A DNA stretch of 64,000 bases. Source: Bifidobacterium vespertilionis. Its GTDB lineage: Bacteria > Actinomycetota > Actinomycetes > Actinomycetales > Bifidobacteriaceae. The stretch is taken from positions 124,001 through 188,000 of the forward strand of contig NZ_RZNZ01000001.1 of assembly GCF_008698145.1 (NCBI RefSeq), in the 5' to 3' direction. Below are positions 8,446 to 19,968 of this stretch, in pieces. The position numbers were made by a program, and so were the translations under genes. How positions within the stretch are numbered: the first letter of the stretch is position 1; each line of letters begins with the position of its first letter. A model generated the notes under the pieces. The model was not told the origin of the DNA. It saw only the letters and a program-made list of their open reading frames with translations, and did no database searches.

Positions 8446-8577
8446 CGCAAACTGGGCAGATCGGGACGTCGGTTTTGCATACTGGGCAGATCCGGTCGTC
8501 TAGAGGCGATTTTGGGGCTCCAGATGACCGGATCTGCCCAGTTTGCGGGGAAAGCGGCTGGAATTGCCCAGTTTGCG
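8446..8577. repeat. two-tier nested inverted repeat, ACTGGGCAGAT family
   Basis: The outer arms are 8446-8458 and 8565-8577 (CGCAAACTGGGCA, perfect). The inner arms are 8477-8501 and 8522-8546 (25 bp with two mismatches, perfect over the 17-bp core ACTGGGCAGATCCGGTC). The motif ACTGGGCA occurs twice forward and then twice reversed. Confidence 0.9.
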
Positions 8578-8728
8578 GGGCTGGCGGGGCTGGGAGGCGG
8601 AATGGGCGGGGTGGAATGAGTAAATCCACTGCGATGAGGCAACTGGGCGACTGGGGATCAACTGGAGTCCAATTGGGGGAGAAAACGGCGGAATCGCAAC
8701 GATATCCAATGTTCATACGAACAGGCTT

Positions 8729-8766
8729 CGGTTCACGATTTGTGAGCCCCGAAAAATCGTGAACCG
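8729..8766. repeat. GGTTCACGATTT hairpin, copy 2
   Basis: Arms CGGTTCACGATTT (8729-8741) and its complement at 8754-8766 are perfect over 13 bp. It shares its arms with the element at 7990-8026 but has a different spacer. It lies 55 bp before the GH129 start. Confidence 0.9.
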
Positions 8767-8821
8767 GAACATGCGCCTCCATGCCGGCGATCCCGGCTGC
8801 GCGGCTGCTACAGTGCTGCCC

Positions 8822-10820
8822 ATGACCATGAATCCCGATCCCATCAGGTGCACGCAAGGCGGCGGCACCATCACCCTCGACCCCGAAACCCTCGCCATCA
8901 CGCTGGAGCGCGACGGACACCTCTGGCGCACGGCCGAGGGCCTGACGCCATCCATCGAGCTCAACGACGACGCCCACACCCGCATCCCGTTCTCGCAGGC
9001 CGCCGAAATCCACCACGGCACGCGCGACTTCGGCACCGGCGCCGGCATCGTCTCCGACTACGCCGGACTGCCCGGGTTGGACGGGCTTACCTTCCGCACG
9101 CTCATCTGGATCGAGGCGAGCAGCGGCGACGTGGTGGCCGAATGGATCCCCATGAGCGAATGCGACAGGTACCCCGCGCCCATCGCCGCCGTGCGATGGC
9201 CCGCGCCCTTCGCCTTCGACCAGCCGCGCGCCGACTGGGCCACCCTCATCACTCACTGCCAGGGCACGCTGATCCCCAACGACTGGCCCAACTCCACCGG
9301 CCCCATCCCCTTCAACGGCCGCTTCGAAACCGAAGGCGGCTACATGCCCTTCTTCGCCCAGCTGCGCGGCGGCGCGTTCGCCGGGATGGACGCCAATGAA
9401 GCGGACGGCGGCCCCGGCATCGCCCGGCCGGACGCCGACGCGCTGCTGGCCATCTGCGAAACCCCGTGGAACACCGGCTATGAGATCGACCACCCCCGCC
9501 GGCGGCCCATACACGCATGCCGGCATCTGGTTCGAGCCAAGCCTTGGGCGCATGGATTACCGCCGCGTGCTCCGGCTGCGCATCCTGACCGGCGTGCAGG
9601 CCACCGTCACCGGCGTGGCCAAGGCATACCGCCGCCACGCCGCCGAGCACGGCAATCTCGTCACGCTGAAGCAGAAGGCCGCCGCCAATCCAAGCGTCGC
9701 GGACCTCGCCGGCGCGATGTGGCTCCACGTGGGGGCCAAGACCGTCGTCCAGCCCGACTCCCGCTTCTGGGACGCCGAACACCCCGAAAACAACCACAGC
9801 CTCGTCACCTTCGACCAGCGCGCCCGACAGCTGAGGCAGCTGCACGACGACTTCGGCGTCGAACGCCTCTACATGCACCTCGACGGCTGGGGACAGCCCG
9901 GCTACGACAACGCCCACCCCGACTACACGCCCGCCTGCCGTGAGGCCGGTGGATGGGAGGGACTGAAGGCGCTCGCGGACACCGCCCATGAGCTTGGGTA
10001 CCGGTTCGGCCTGCACGACCAGTACCGCGACTACTACCACACGGCCGCCAGCCACAGCATCGCCAACGCGGTCCAATTGCCGGACGGCTCGCACCCCGAG
10101 CACGCGCTGTGGGCGGGCGGCCGGCAGAACTACCTGTGCGCCGAACTCGCGCCCGACTACGTGAAGCGCAACTACCGTGAGATCATGCACGCCGGCGTCC
10201 GGCTCGACGGCACGTATCTGGACGTGTTCACCTGCAACGAGGGCGACGAATGCGCGAATCCGGAACACCGCATGAGCCGGAGGGACTGCTTCGCCAAACG
10301 CGCCGAATGCTTCGACTGGCTGCTCGCGCAGGGCATCCTCACCTCCTCCGAGGAGGTGTCCGACTGGGCCATGCGCAGTCTGGTGTTCTGCCACTACGCG
10401 CCCTACGACTTCCAGATGAACCGTCCCGGCGCCCCGCGCGACGGCGTGCCCGTCCCGCTGCAGAACCTTGTCTACCACGACTGCGTGATCGAGCCGTGGA
10501 TGATGGACGACGTGGAGGGTGGCGAGGATTACATGCTCTACGCCCTGCTCAACGGCGGTGCCCCCTACCTGATCCGCGACGCCGCATACGCCGGATTCGA
10601 CGGGGACATCGACGACGCCAAGGCCGCCGAATTGAGGGAGGCGGTCGCCCGGTGCCGCGAGGTGGCGGACATGCACCGGCGCGTGGCCATGGAGGAGATG
10701 ACCGGCTTCTCGTTCGTGGGCGGCGACCCGAAGGTCCAGCGCACCGAATTCGCCGACGGCACCGCGGTGATCGTGGACTTCGCCGCGGGAAGCTGGCGGG
10801 TGGACGTCCCCGAAAGGTGA
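8822..10820 (+). pseudogene. GH129-like alpha-N-acetylgalactosaminidase, frameshifted
   Basis: Two overlapping frames together encode one protein of about 665 residues that resembles GH129 (DUF5696-like) alpha-N-acetylgalactosaminidases such as bifidobacterial NagBb. These enzymes release GalNAc from mucin O-glycan cores inside the cell. The first frame runs from 8822 to about 9497 and the second to 10820. The switch is at the C5 run 9493-9497, where removing one C joins them as DHPAGGPYTHAGIWF. Downstream, GTYLDVF and TSSEE are spaced 43 residues apart, the same spacing as the nucleophile Asp435 and acid/base Glu478 that I recall for NagBb. No signal peptide is visible. It may be a true null allele, a phase-variable run or a sequencing error. 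Confidence 0.75.
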
Positions 10821-10970
10821 ACGCCGGCTGAATTCGCGGGGATTCGCCCTCGAAAACGGAGGAAAACGCCTCCCCGGGACCGATTCGCGTCCCGAGGGGG
10901 ACTATCCTAGAGCGAGGTGAATGGCGGGATGGTTCCCGCTCAGCGAACAAACGGGAGGCGGGTGAGGACC

Positions 10971-11921
10971 ATGTTGCGCATTTTCAGCACCATCAACGGC
11001 CAGGTGGAGCAGATCAATAAACCCGAGAACGGATCGTGGCTGTGCCTGTCGGAACCCACCGACGTGGAACTCGCCACGGTGGCCTCCCAGACCGGCATCG
11101 ATCTGGCCGATCTGCGCGCCCCGCTGGATGACGAGGAGCGCTCCCGCGTGGACGTCGAGGGCGACTACACCATGGTCATCGTGGACATCCCGACCGTCGA
11201 GGAGCGCGGTGGGCGCGACTGGTACGAGACCATCCCGTTGTCGATCATCGTCACGGAGGGGCTCATCATCACCGTGTGCATGCAGGACACGCCGGTGCTC
11301 CATCCGTTCATGGAGGGCACGATCCGCGGCTTCAACACGTTCATGAAGTCGCGCTTCATCCTGCAGATCCTGTATCGCAACGCCACGATGTACCTGCGCT
11401 ACCTGCGCATCATCGACCGCGAGAGCGACAAGCTGGAACTGAAGCTGCGCCACTCCATGCAGAACCGCGAGATCCTGATGCTTCTGGAGCTGAGCAAGAC
11501 CTTGGTCTACTTCGCCACGTCCCTCAAGTCGAACGAAATCGTGCTCGAGAAGCTGGGCACGCTCGCGCGCATCAAGCAGTACCCGGAGGACGCCGACCTG
11601 CTCAGCGACGTCATCACCGAGAACAAGCAGGCCATCGAGATGGCCAACATCTACAGCGGCGTTCTTGCGAACATGACCGACGCCTTCGCCTCGATCGTGT
11701 CCAACAACCTGAACAACGTGATGCGCATCTTCACGATCATCTCCATCACGCTGTCCATCCCCACGCTCGTGTTCTCCATGTACGGCATGAACTTCCAGGA
11801 GGGCATGCTCGGCATGCCGCTGACGGACAAGCCGTGGGGCTTCGCGGTGGTGATCCTCATCTCCCTGGCCATCTCGGCGGTGGTCACGTGGTTCCTTACC
11901 CGTTCGCGAATGTTCAAGTAG
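10971..11921 (+). CDS. corA: CorA-family divalent cation transporter
   Basis: The 316-residue protein has the CorA layout: an N-terminal soluble alpha/beta domain, a long helical region and two C-terminal membrane helices (about 252-271 and 288-308). The signature YGMNF follows the first helix at 271-275 and forms the pore mouth. Homologues are pentameric Mg2+ (or Co2+/Ni2+) channels in the cytoplasmic membrane. The start at 10971 is supported by GGAGG and GGTGAGGACC upstream; the frame opening at 10917 adds a non-homologous leader. A TATCCT -10-like box lies near 10903. It is followed by a 33-bp tandem repeat. Confidence 0.85.
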   Translation: MLRIFSTINGQVEQINKPENGSWLCLSEPTDVELATVASQTGIDLADLRAPLDDEERSRVDVEGDYTMVIVDIPTVEERGGRDWYETIPLSIIVTEGLIITVCMQDTPVLHPFMEGTIRGFNTFMKSRFILQILYRNATMYLRYLRIIDRESDKLELKLRHSMQNREILMLLELSKTLVYFATSLKSNEIVLEKLGTLARIKQYPEDADLLSDVITENKQAIEMANIYSGVLANMTDAFASIVSNNLNNVMRIFTIISITLSIPTLVFSMYGMNFQEGMLGMPLTDKPWGFAVVILISLAISAVVTWFLTRSRMFK

Positions 11922-11953
11922 AGCAAACAGCGCGTCCGCAATGGCCCACGCGG

Positions 11954-12052
11954 TGTTGATATTACGTCCACAGCGTGTCCGCGCTGTGTTGATGATGCGT
12001 CCACAAGGTGTCCGCGCTCTGTTAACGATGCGTCCACAAGTTGTCCGCATTG
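11954..12052 (+). repeat. three tandem 33-bp repeats upstream of gluA
   Basis: Three consecutive 33-bp units begin at 11954, 11987 and 12020, each starting TGTT(G/A)A and containing CGTCCACA followed by GTGTCCGC or TTGTCCGC. They lie between corA and gluA. They could be regulator-binding sites for the glu operon or a minisatellite. The CGTCCACA core only weakly resembles a DnaA box. Confidence 0.85.
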
Positions 12053-12175
12053 TGAGCCGATGGGCATGATCTCGCCGCCGACTATACCCATCCGTTACAA
12101 AACCGTGTTAGCCTGACCCTCCGATAGCGCGGAGAACAGCATTCCGCGCCAAGCCAAGTGATAAGGGGTGTCAGT

Positions 12176-12952
<777 letters not shown>

Positions 12953-12977
12953 GCCGGCCGGGGCGAGGGCCCGCGGT

Positions 12978-13003
12978 GCGCCGCCGTCGGGAATCGGCGG
13001 CGC
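12978..13003 (+). other. GC-rich hairpin between gluA and gluB
   Basis: GCGCCGCCG (12978-12986) and CGGCGGCGC (12995-13003) form a perfect 9-bp stem with an 8-nt loop. There is no T tract, so it is more likely an mRNA-stability or attenuation element than a full terminator. Confidence 0.5.
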
Positions 13004-13118
13004 CCGTCAAGACGCAGCACGTAAATTCTGCGTAAACGGGGAATGTCCTACGAAATATGACGTTCCTATGATCGAGAGCGGTTCGGGAATACGGGCCGTA
13101 CACAAGAGAGGAAACACT

Positions 13119-13964
13119 ATGAAGCACATGTTCAAGAAGGCGCTGGCCGCCGTAGCCGCCGTCGCCTGCCTCGGTTCCATGGCCGCCTGCGGCTCGTCCA
13201 ACGACAGCGCCAAGTCCGACGGTCCGAAGATCACCATCGGCATCAAGTTCGACCAGCCCGGCCTCGGCTTCAAGAAGGGCAGCGACTACACCGGCTTCGA
13301 CGTGGACGTGGCCAAGTACGTGGCCAAGAAGCTCGGCTACTCCGAGGACCAGATCGTGTGGAAGGAAGCCCCTTCCAAGCAGCGTGAGACCCTGATTCAG
13401 AACGGCGACGTGGATCTGATCTTCGCCACCTACACCATCAACGACAAGCGCAAGGAGGTCGTCGACTTCGCCGGACCGTACTTCGTGGCCGGCCAGGACC
13501 TCCTGATCCGCAACTCCGACGCCGGCACCATCACCGGCCCCGAGTCCCTCAACGGCAAGAAGCTGTGCTCCGTGACCGGCTCCACCTCCGCGCAGAACGT
13601 CAAGGACAAGTTCGCAAACGAGGTCCAGCTCATGGAGCAGACCGGCTACGCCGAGTGCGTGACCGCCCTGATCTCCGGCACCGTGGACGCGGTGACCACG
13701 GATGACATCATCCTCGCCGGCCTCGCCGCCGCCAAGGGCAACGGCCAGCTCAAGGTCGTGGGCAAGACCTTCTCCGAGGAGCCCTATGGCGTGGGCCTCA
13801 AGAAGGGCGACACCGAGCTCAAGAGCAAGGTGAACGCAGCCATCAAGGACATGATCGAGGACGGCTCCTGGCAGAAGGCCCTCGACTCCAACACGCAGGG
13901 CACCGGCTACACCCCGGACGCCAAGCTCAACGCCAAGGACACGCTGGAGTCCCAGCTGTCCTGA
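13119..13964 (+). CDS. gluB: glutamate-type solute-binding lipoprotein
   Basis: The 281-residue product is the extracytoplasmic substrate receptor. The N-terminus MKHMFKKALAAVAAVACLG is a lipoprotein signal ending in the lipobox SMAAC, with the lipidated Cys at 24. The rest is a bacterial solute-binding family 3 domain with DYTGFDVDVAKYVAKKLGY near 56-74. The start follows GAGAGGA. It is bounded by hairpins before and after, a pattern often seen where the binding protein is needed in excess of the permeases. Confidence 0.93.
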   Translation: MKHMFKKALAAVAAVACLGSMAACGSSNDSAKSDGPKITIGIKFDQPGLGFKKGSDYTGFDVDVAKYVAKKLGYSEDQIVWKEAPSKQRETLIQNGDVDLIFATYTINDKRKEVVDFAGPYFVAGQDLLIRNSDAGTITGPESLNGKKLCSVTGSTSAQNVKDKFANEVQLMEQTGYAECVTALISGTVDAVTTDDIILAGLAAAKGNGQLKVVGKTFSEEPYGVGLKKGDTELKSKVNAAIKDMIEDGSWQKALDSNTQGTGYTPDAKLNAKDTLESQLS

Positions 13965-13984
13965 CGTCCATCCGCCAGACCGTT

Positions 13985-14029
13985 CGTTCCGGGCGGGGGA
14001 GGGGACAGTCCCCGCCCCCGCCCGGAACG
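13985..14029 (+). other. strong hairpin between gluB and gluC
   Basis: The perfect 15-bp arms are 13985-13999 and 14015-14029 (CGTTCCGGGCGGGGG and complement). A TTTGTTTTT stretch follows 14 bp later. It probably reduces readthrough into the permease genes and protects gluB mRNA. Confidence 0.65.
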
Positions 14030-14070
14030 GCGTTCGGCACAATGTTTGTTTTTCAGAGAAATGAGGTGTG

Positions 14071-14748
14071 ATGTCGGGATTCGCCGATCTGTTCAGCCAA
14101 TATGACATTCTGGCCGCGTTCCTGGTCAACATCGAACTGACCCTGTGGAGCGCGCTGTTCTCCCTGATCCTGGGCGTGATCCTGGTGACGATGCGAATCT
14201 CCCCGGTGCCCTCGCTGCGCGGATTCGCCGCCGCATGGGTGGAGTTCTTCAAGAACATGCCGCTGACCATCATCATGGTGTTCATGGTGCTCGGCGTGTT
14301 CGGCCAGCTCAAGTTCCAGTTCTCGGACAACTTCGACACGAACTTCTTCTGGCTCGCCGTCACGGGCCTGTCCGTCTACACGTCCGCGTTCGTGTGCGAG
14401 TCGCTGCGAAGCGGCATCAACACCGTTCCGCTGGGCCAGGCCGAGGCCGCCCGTTCGCTGGGCCTGAGCTTCTTCCAGTCGGCGTCGATCGTGATCCTGC
14501 CCCAGGCGTTCCGTGGATCGGTCGCGCCGCTCGGCAACACGCTGATCGCCCTGCTCAAGAACTCCACCGTCGCGGCCGCTGCGTCCGTGGCCACCGAGAC
14601 ATCCAGCCTGATGAGCACGATGATCGAGTACAACGCGAACCTCATCGTGTCGATCTTCCTTATTTTCGCCATCGGCTACGTGGTCATGATCATCCCGATC
14701 GGCCTGCTGACCACATACCTGTCCAACAAGCTCGCGGTCCGTCGCTAG
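14071..14748 (+). CDS. gluC: amino acid ABC transporter permease 1
   Basis: This 225-residue inner-membrane permease has about five hydrophobic helices of the His/Glu/Gln/Arg permease type. The conserved EAA loop, QAEAARSLGLSFFQSASIVI, lies near residues 128-147 and contacts the GluA ATPase. The start ATG at 14071 follows GAGGTGTG; a GTG three bases earlier is possible. It is separated by 13 bp from gluD and is co-transcribed with it. Confidence 0.92.
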   Translation: MSGFADLFSQYDILAAFLVNIELTLWSALFSLILGVILVTMRISPVPSLRGFAAAWVEFFKNMPLTIIMVFMVLGVFGQLKFQFSDNFDTNFFWLAVTGLSVYTSAFVCESLRSGINTVPLGQAEAARSLGLSFFQSASIVILPQAFRGSVAPLGNTLIALLKNSTVAAAASVATETSSLMSTMIEYNANLIVSIFLIFAIGYVVMIIPIGLLTTYLSNKLAVRR

Positions 14749-14761
14749 AAAGGAAGCACTT

Positions 14762-15853
14762 ATGGCCAACAAGGCAACCAGCGCCAAAGGCGCCTCCACC
14801 TCCGCGTCCGTCCTGTTCGACGAGCCCGGTCCCAAGGGCCGCCGCAAGATCTTCATCGCCAACATCATCGCCGGCCTGCTGCTGATCGGCCTGCTGGTCG
14901 CGGTGCTGCACCGTCTCGCCAACCCGCCCCAAGGCCAGAACCAGCTGAGCTGGGAGCTGTGGGGCCCCGCGCTCGACGGCGAGGCGTGGATCGACTTCTA
15001 CCTGCCGGGTCTCGCCAAGACCCTCGAGGCCTCGGTGATCGCCATCATCGGCGCAGTGATCTTCGGCGTGGTCTTCGGCATCGGACGCCTCCTCGAATTC
15101 TGGCCGGTCAAGTACGTGGCCGCCGTGATCGTGGAATTCTGCCGAGCCGTGCCGGTGCTGCTGTTCATGATCTTCCTGTGGCGAGGCTTCTCGTTCATGG
15201 GCATGAGCGATGACGCCTCCTTCTGGGCCGTGGTCTGGGGCCTGATCCTGTACAACGGCTCCGTGGTGGCCGAGCTGGTGCGCTCCGGTGTGGGCAACCT
15301 TCCCAAGGGCCAGCACGAGGCCGCGGTGGCGCTGGGCATGGGCCCCGTGCGCGCCCTGATGAGCGTCGAGGTGCCGCAGGCCCTGATCGCCATGCTGCCG
15401 GCCATGATCACCCAGCTCGTGGTGGTCCTCAAGGACACCGCCCTGGGCTCGATCATCATGTACACCGATCTGCTGCAGGAGTCCCGCCGCCTCGGCTCCA
15501 TGTACTTCAACATGCTGCAGGCGCTCGTGGTGGCCGCGGTGATCTACTTCATCTTCAGCTACCTGCTCTCCAAGCTGTCCGAAAGCCTGCCGGCGCGCAT
15601 GCAGCGCCGCACGATGGGCATCGCCAAGCCCCCGGTCCAGGCGCCGATCGCCATCATGGACCCGTCCAACGTGCCCCTGCAGGAGCGCGCCCAGGAGCGC
15701 GAGCGTCCGCAGGGCGGCACCGAGCCGCTCTACCCGGACCACTACCACGGCTCCAATGCGGTCACCGAGGATTGGCGCACGTCGCATCTTGAGCACGGGC
15801 ACGATCCCAAGCACCCGGACATGAAGCCCAAGCTGTTCCAGCGTCCGGAGTGA
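14762..15853 (+). CDS. gluD: amino acid ABC transporter permease 2
   Basis: This second permease is 363 residues, longer than GluC because of an extended cytoplasmic N-terminus and a tail of about 80 residues after the last helix, rich in Pro, Arg, Glu and His. The EAA loop is [30 protein letters not shown] site lies 6 bp before the ATG. It pairs with GluC to form the import channel. The charged tail is not needed in most family members and its role is unknown. A long inverted repeat follows the stop. Confidence 0.92.
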   Translation: MANKATSAKGASTSASVLFDEPGPKGRRKIFIANIIAGLLLIGLLVAVLHRLANPPQGQNQLSWELWGPALDGEAWIDFYLPGLAKTLEASVIAIIGAVIFGVVFGIGRLLEFWPVKYVAAVIVEFCRAVPVLLFMIFLWRGFSFMGMSDDASFWAVVWGLILYNGSVVAELVRSGVGNLPKGQHEAAVALGMGPVRALMSVEVPQALIAMLPAMITQLVVVLKDTALGSIIMYTDLLQESRRLGSMYFNMLQALVVAAVIYFIFSYLLSKLSESLPARMQRRTMGIAKPPVQAPIAIMDPSNVPLQERAQERERPQGGTEPLYPDHYHGSNAVTEDWRTSHLEHGHDPKHPDMKPKLFQRPE

Positions 15854-15910
15854 CGTCCGCCGGCCCGCCAGAGACGTCTCTGTCGCTCAGATGGCCCGGC
15901 CCGAACCATG

Positions 15911-15970
15911 AATGGCACGATCGCGCCAACCTCCCGCAATGCGGATGCGGGCTGGCGCGATCGTGCCATT
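15911..15970. repeat. 18-bp-arm inverted repeat downstream of gluD
   Basis: AATGGCACGATCGCGCCA (15911-15928) is perfectly inverted at 15953-15970. A smaller inner pair, CCCGCA/TGCGGG, lies at 15933-15938 and 15946-15951. It may end the glu transcript but has no T run. Confidence 0.9.
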
Positions 15971-16095
15971 TTCGCATCCGGGCGGCGGTGGTTCGGCCGC
16001 GGTCGTCCCTCAGGCGGTGCGCGGGGCGCGGACGGAACGATCATGATGTGATACGCATGGAGGGCGTGTCCAGCAGAAACACAATAATCAAGCCT

Positions 16096-19062
<2,967 letters not shown>

Positions 19063-19099
19063 GCATCATGACCGCGTGACGCATTCTGCGCTCTGAGCG

Positions 19100-19129
19100 A
19101 ACCCCATCCGCCTGTGCGGGTGGGGTTTT
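19100..19129 (+). terminator. leuS terminator
   Basis: AACCCCATCCGC and GCGGGTGGGGTT pair over 12 bp with one G-U, followed by TT. Confidence 0.85.
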
Positions 19130-19176
19130 CCCGTTATTCGGCCGTTTTGCCACATTCGTCCACCGGTGTGGACGAA

Positions 19177-19968
19177 ATGGACCCGCGCATGGGACTGGTC
19201 CACGGTGGTTCCATGAATATGAACGCATCGATTACGCCTCCGCCTCCTCCTCCACCCCCGTTGCCGCCGGCCCAGCACGGGACGTCCGTCCCCGTCTCGT
19301 CCGTCCCTGTCTCGCCCGTCGCCGGCCGCCCTGTGCTGGGTCGCCTGGCGGGCGTGAACCGCGGTGACGATATGGTCCGTGCCCGCGAATCCGCGGCCGC
19401 GGCCAAATTGCGCTCCCGCCCGCGCGTGCTGCTGTCGCCCGTGCATGCGGTGACGGTGATCCTCCTGCTCGTCGCCGCGCTGGCCCTGAGCCTGACGCTG
19501 CTCGCCCAGCAGACCGTCAGCTCCGCGGCTGTGGACGGGGAGCTGACGGCGGCGGCCGTCAGCGATCATCCCGCGCCGCAGCAGGCCGGGGAGCCCTCCG
19601 CGTCCGCGAGCGCTTCGCTCTCAACGTCCGTTCCGGTTCCAACGTCCGTTCCGTCGTCGACTCCGCAGTCGGATGCGCCGGCCGCGCCCACACCATCGCA
19701 GCCAGTCGTCTCCCCGGTCTCACCGCAGGTTTCCCCGCCGGTGGCATCGCAGGCTCCCGCGCCCGTGGAGGACGGCCGCGTCGATCTCAACACGGCCTCC
19801 GCCGCCGAGCTGGACGCGGTCAAGGGCATCGGCCCGGCAATCGCGCAGCGCATCATTGACCATCGACGCAAAATCGGGCGGTTCACCAGCGTGGACCAGC
19901 TGCTCGACGTGCCCGGCATCGGCGTCAGGACGCTGGAGAAGATGCGCGGCGAGCTGGTGGTGCGATGA
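19177..19968 (+). CDS. comEA: ComEA-like DNA-binding protein
   Basis: About 263 residues. A Pro-rich cytoplasmic N-terminus precedes one membrane helix (about 90-110). A Ser/Pro/Val-rich linker leads to a C-terminal helix-hairpin-helix pair with VDLNTASAAELDAVKGIGPA. This is the layout of ComEA, which binds incoming DNA outside the membrane during transformation. The start is uncertain because several in-frame ATGs (19177, 19189, 19213) lack a good ribosome site. It overlaps comEC by ATGA. Whether the strain is naturally competent is unknown. Confidence 0.85.
   Translation: MDPRMGLVHGGSMNMNASITPPPPPPPPLPPAQHGTSVPVSSVPVSPVAGRPVLGRLAGVNRGDDMVRARESAAAAKLRSRPRVLLSPVHAVTVILLLVAALALSLTLLAQQTVSSAAVDGELTAAAVSDHPAPQQAGEPSASASASLSTSVPVPTSVPSSTPQSDAPAAPTPSQPVVSPVSPQVSPPVASQAPAPVEDGRVDLNTASAAELDAVKGIGPAIAQRIIDHRRKIGRFTSVDQLLDVPGIGVRTLEKMRGELVVR

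Larger units (their letters stand above)
8027..8821. other. gene-free island rich in inverted repeats
   Basis: No credible gene was found in this roughly 800-bp stretch between the divergent methyltransferase and GH129 genes. It contains three inverted-repeat structures (8155-8227, 8446-8577, 8729-8766). It also has the segment ATCGGATTCGCTCATTCTG at 8065-8083, almost identical to 52643-52661, and AATGAGTAAATCC at 8615-8627, similar to 52597-52609. Confidence 0.75.

Noticed and set aside
11954..12052. Possible CRISPR array
   Set aside because: The 33-bp units are contiguous with no spacers and only three copies; no cas genes are present.
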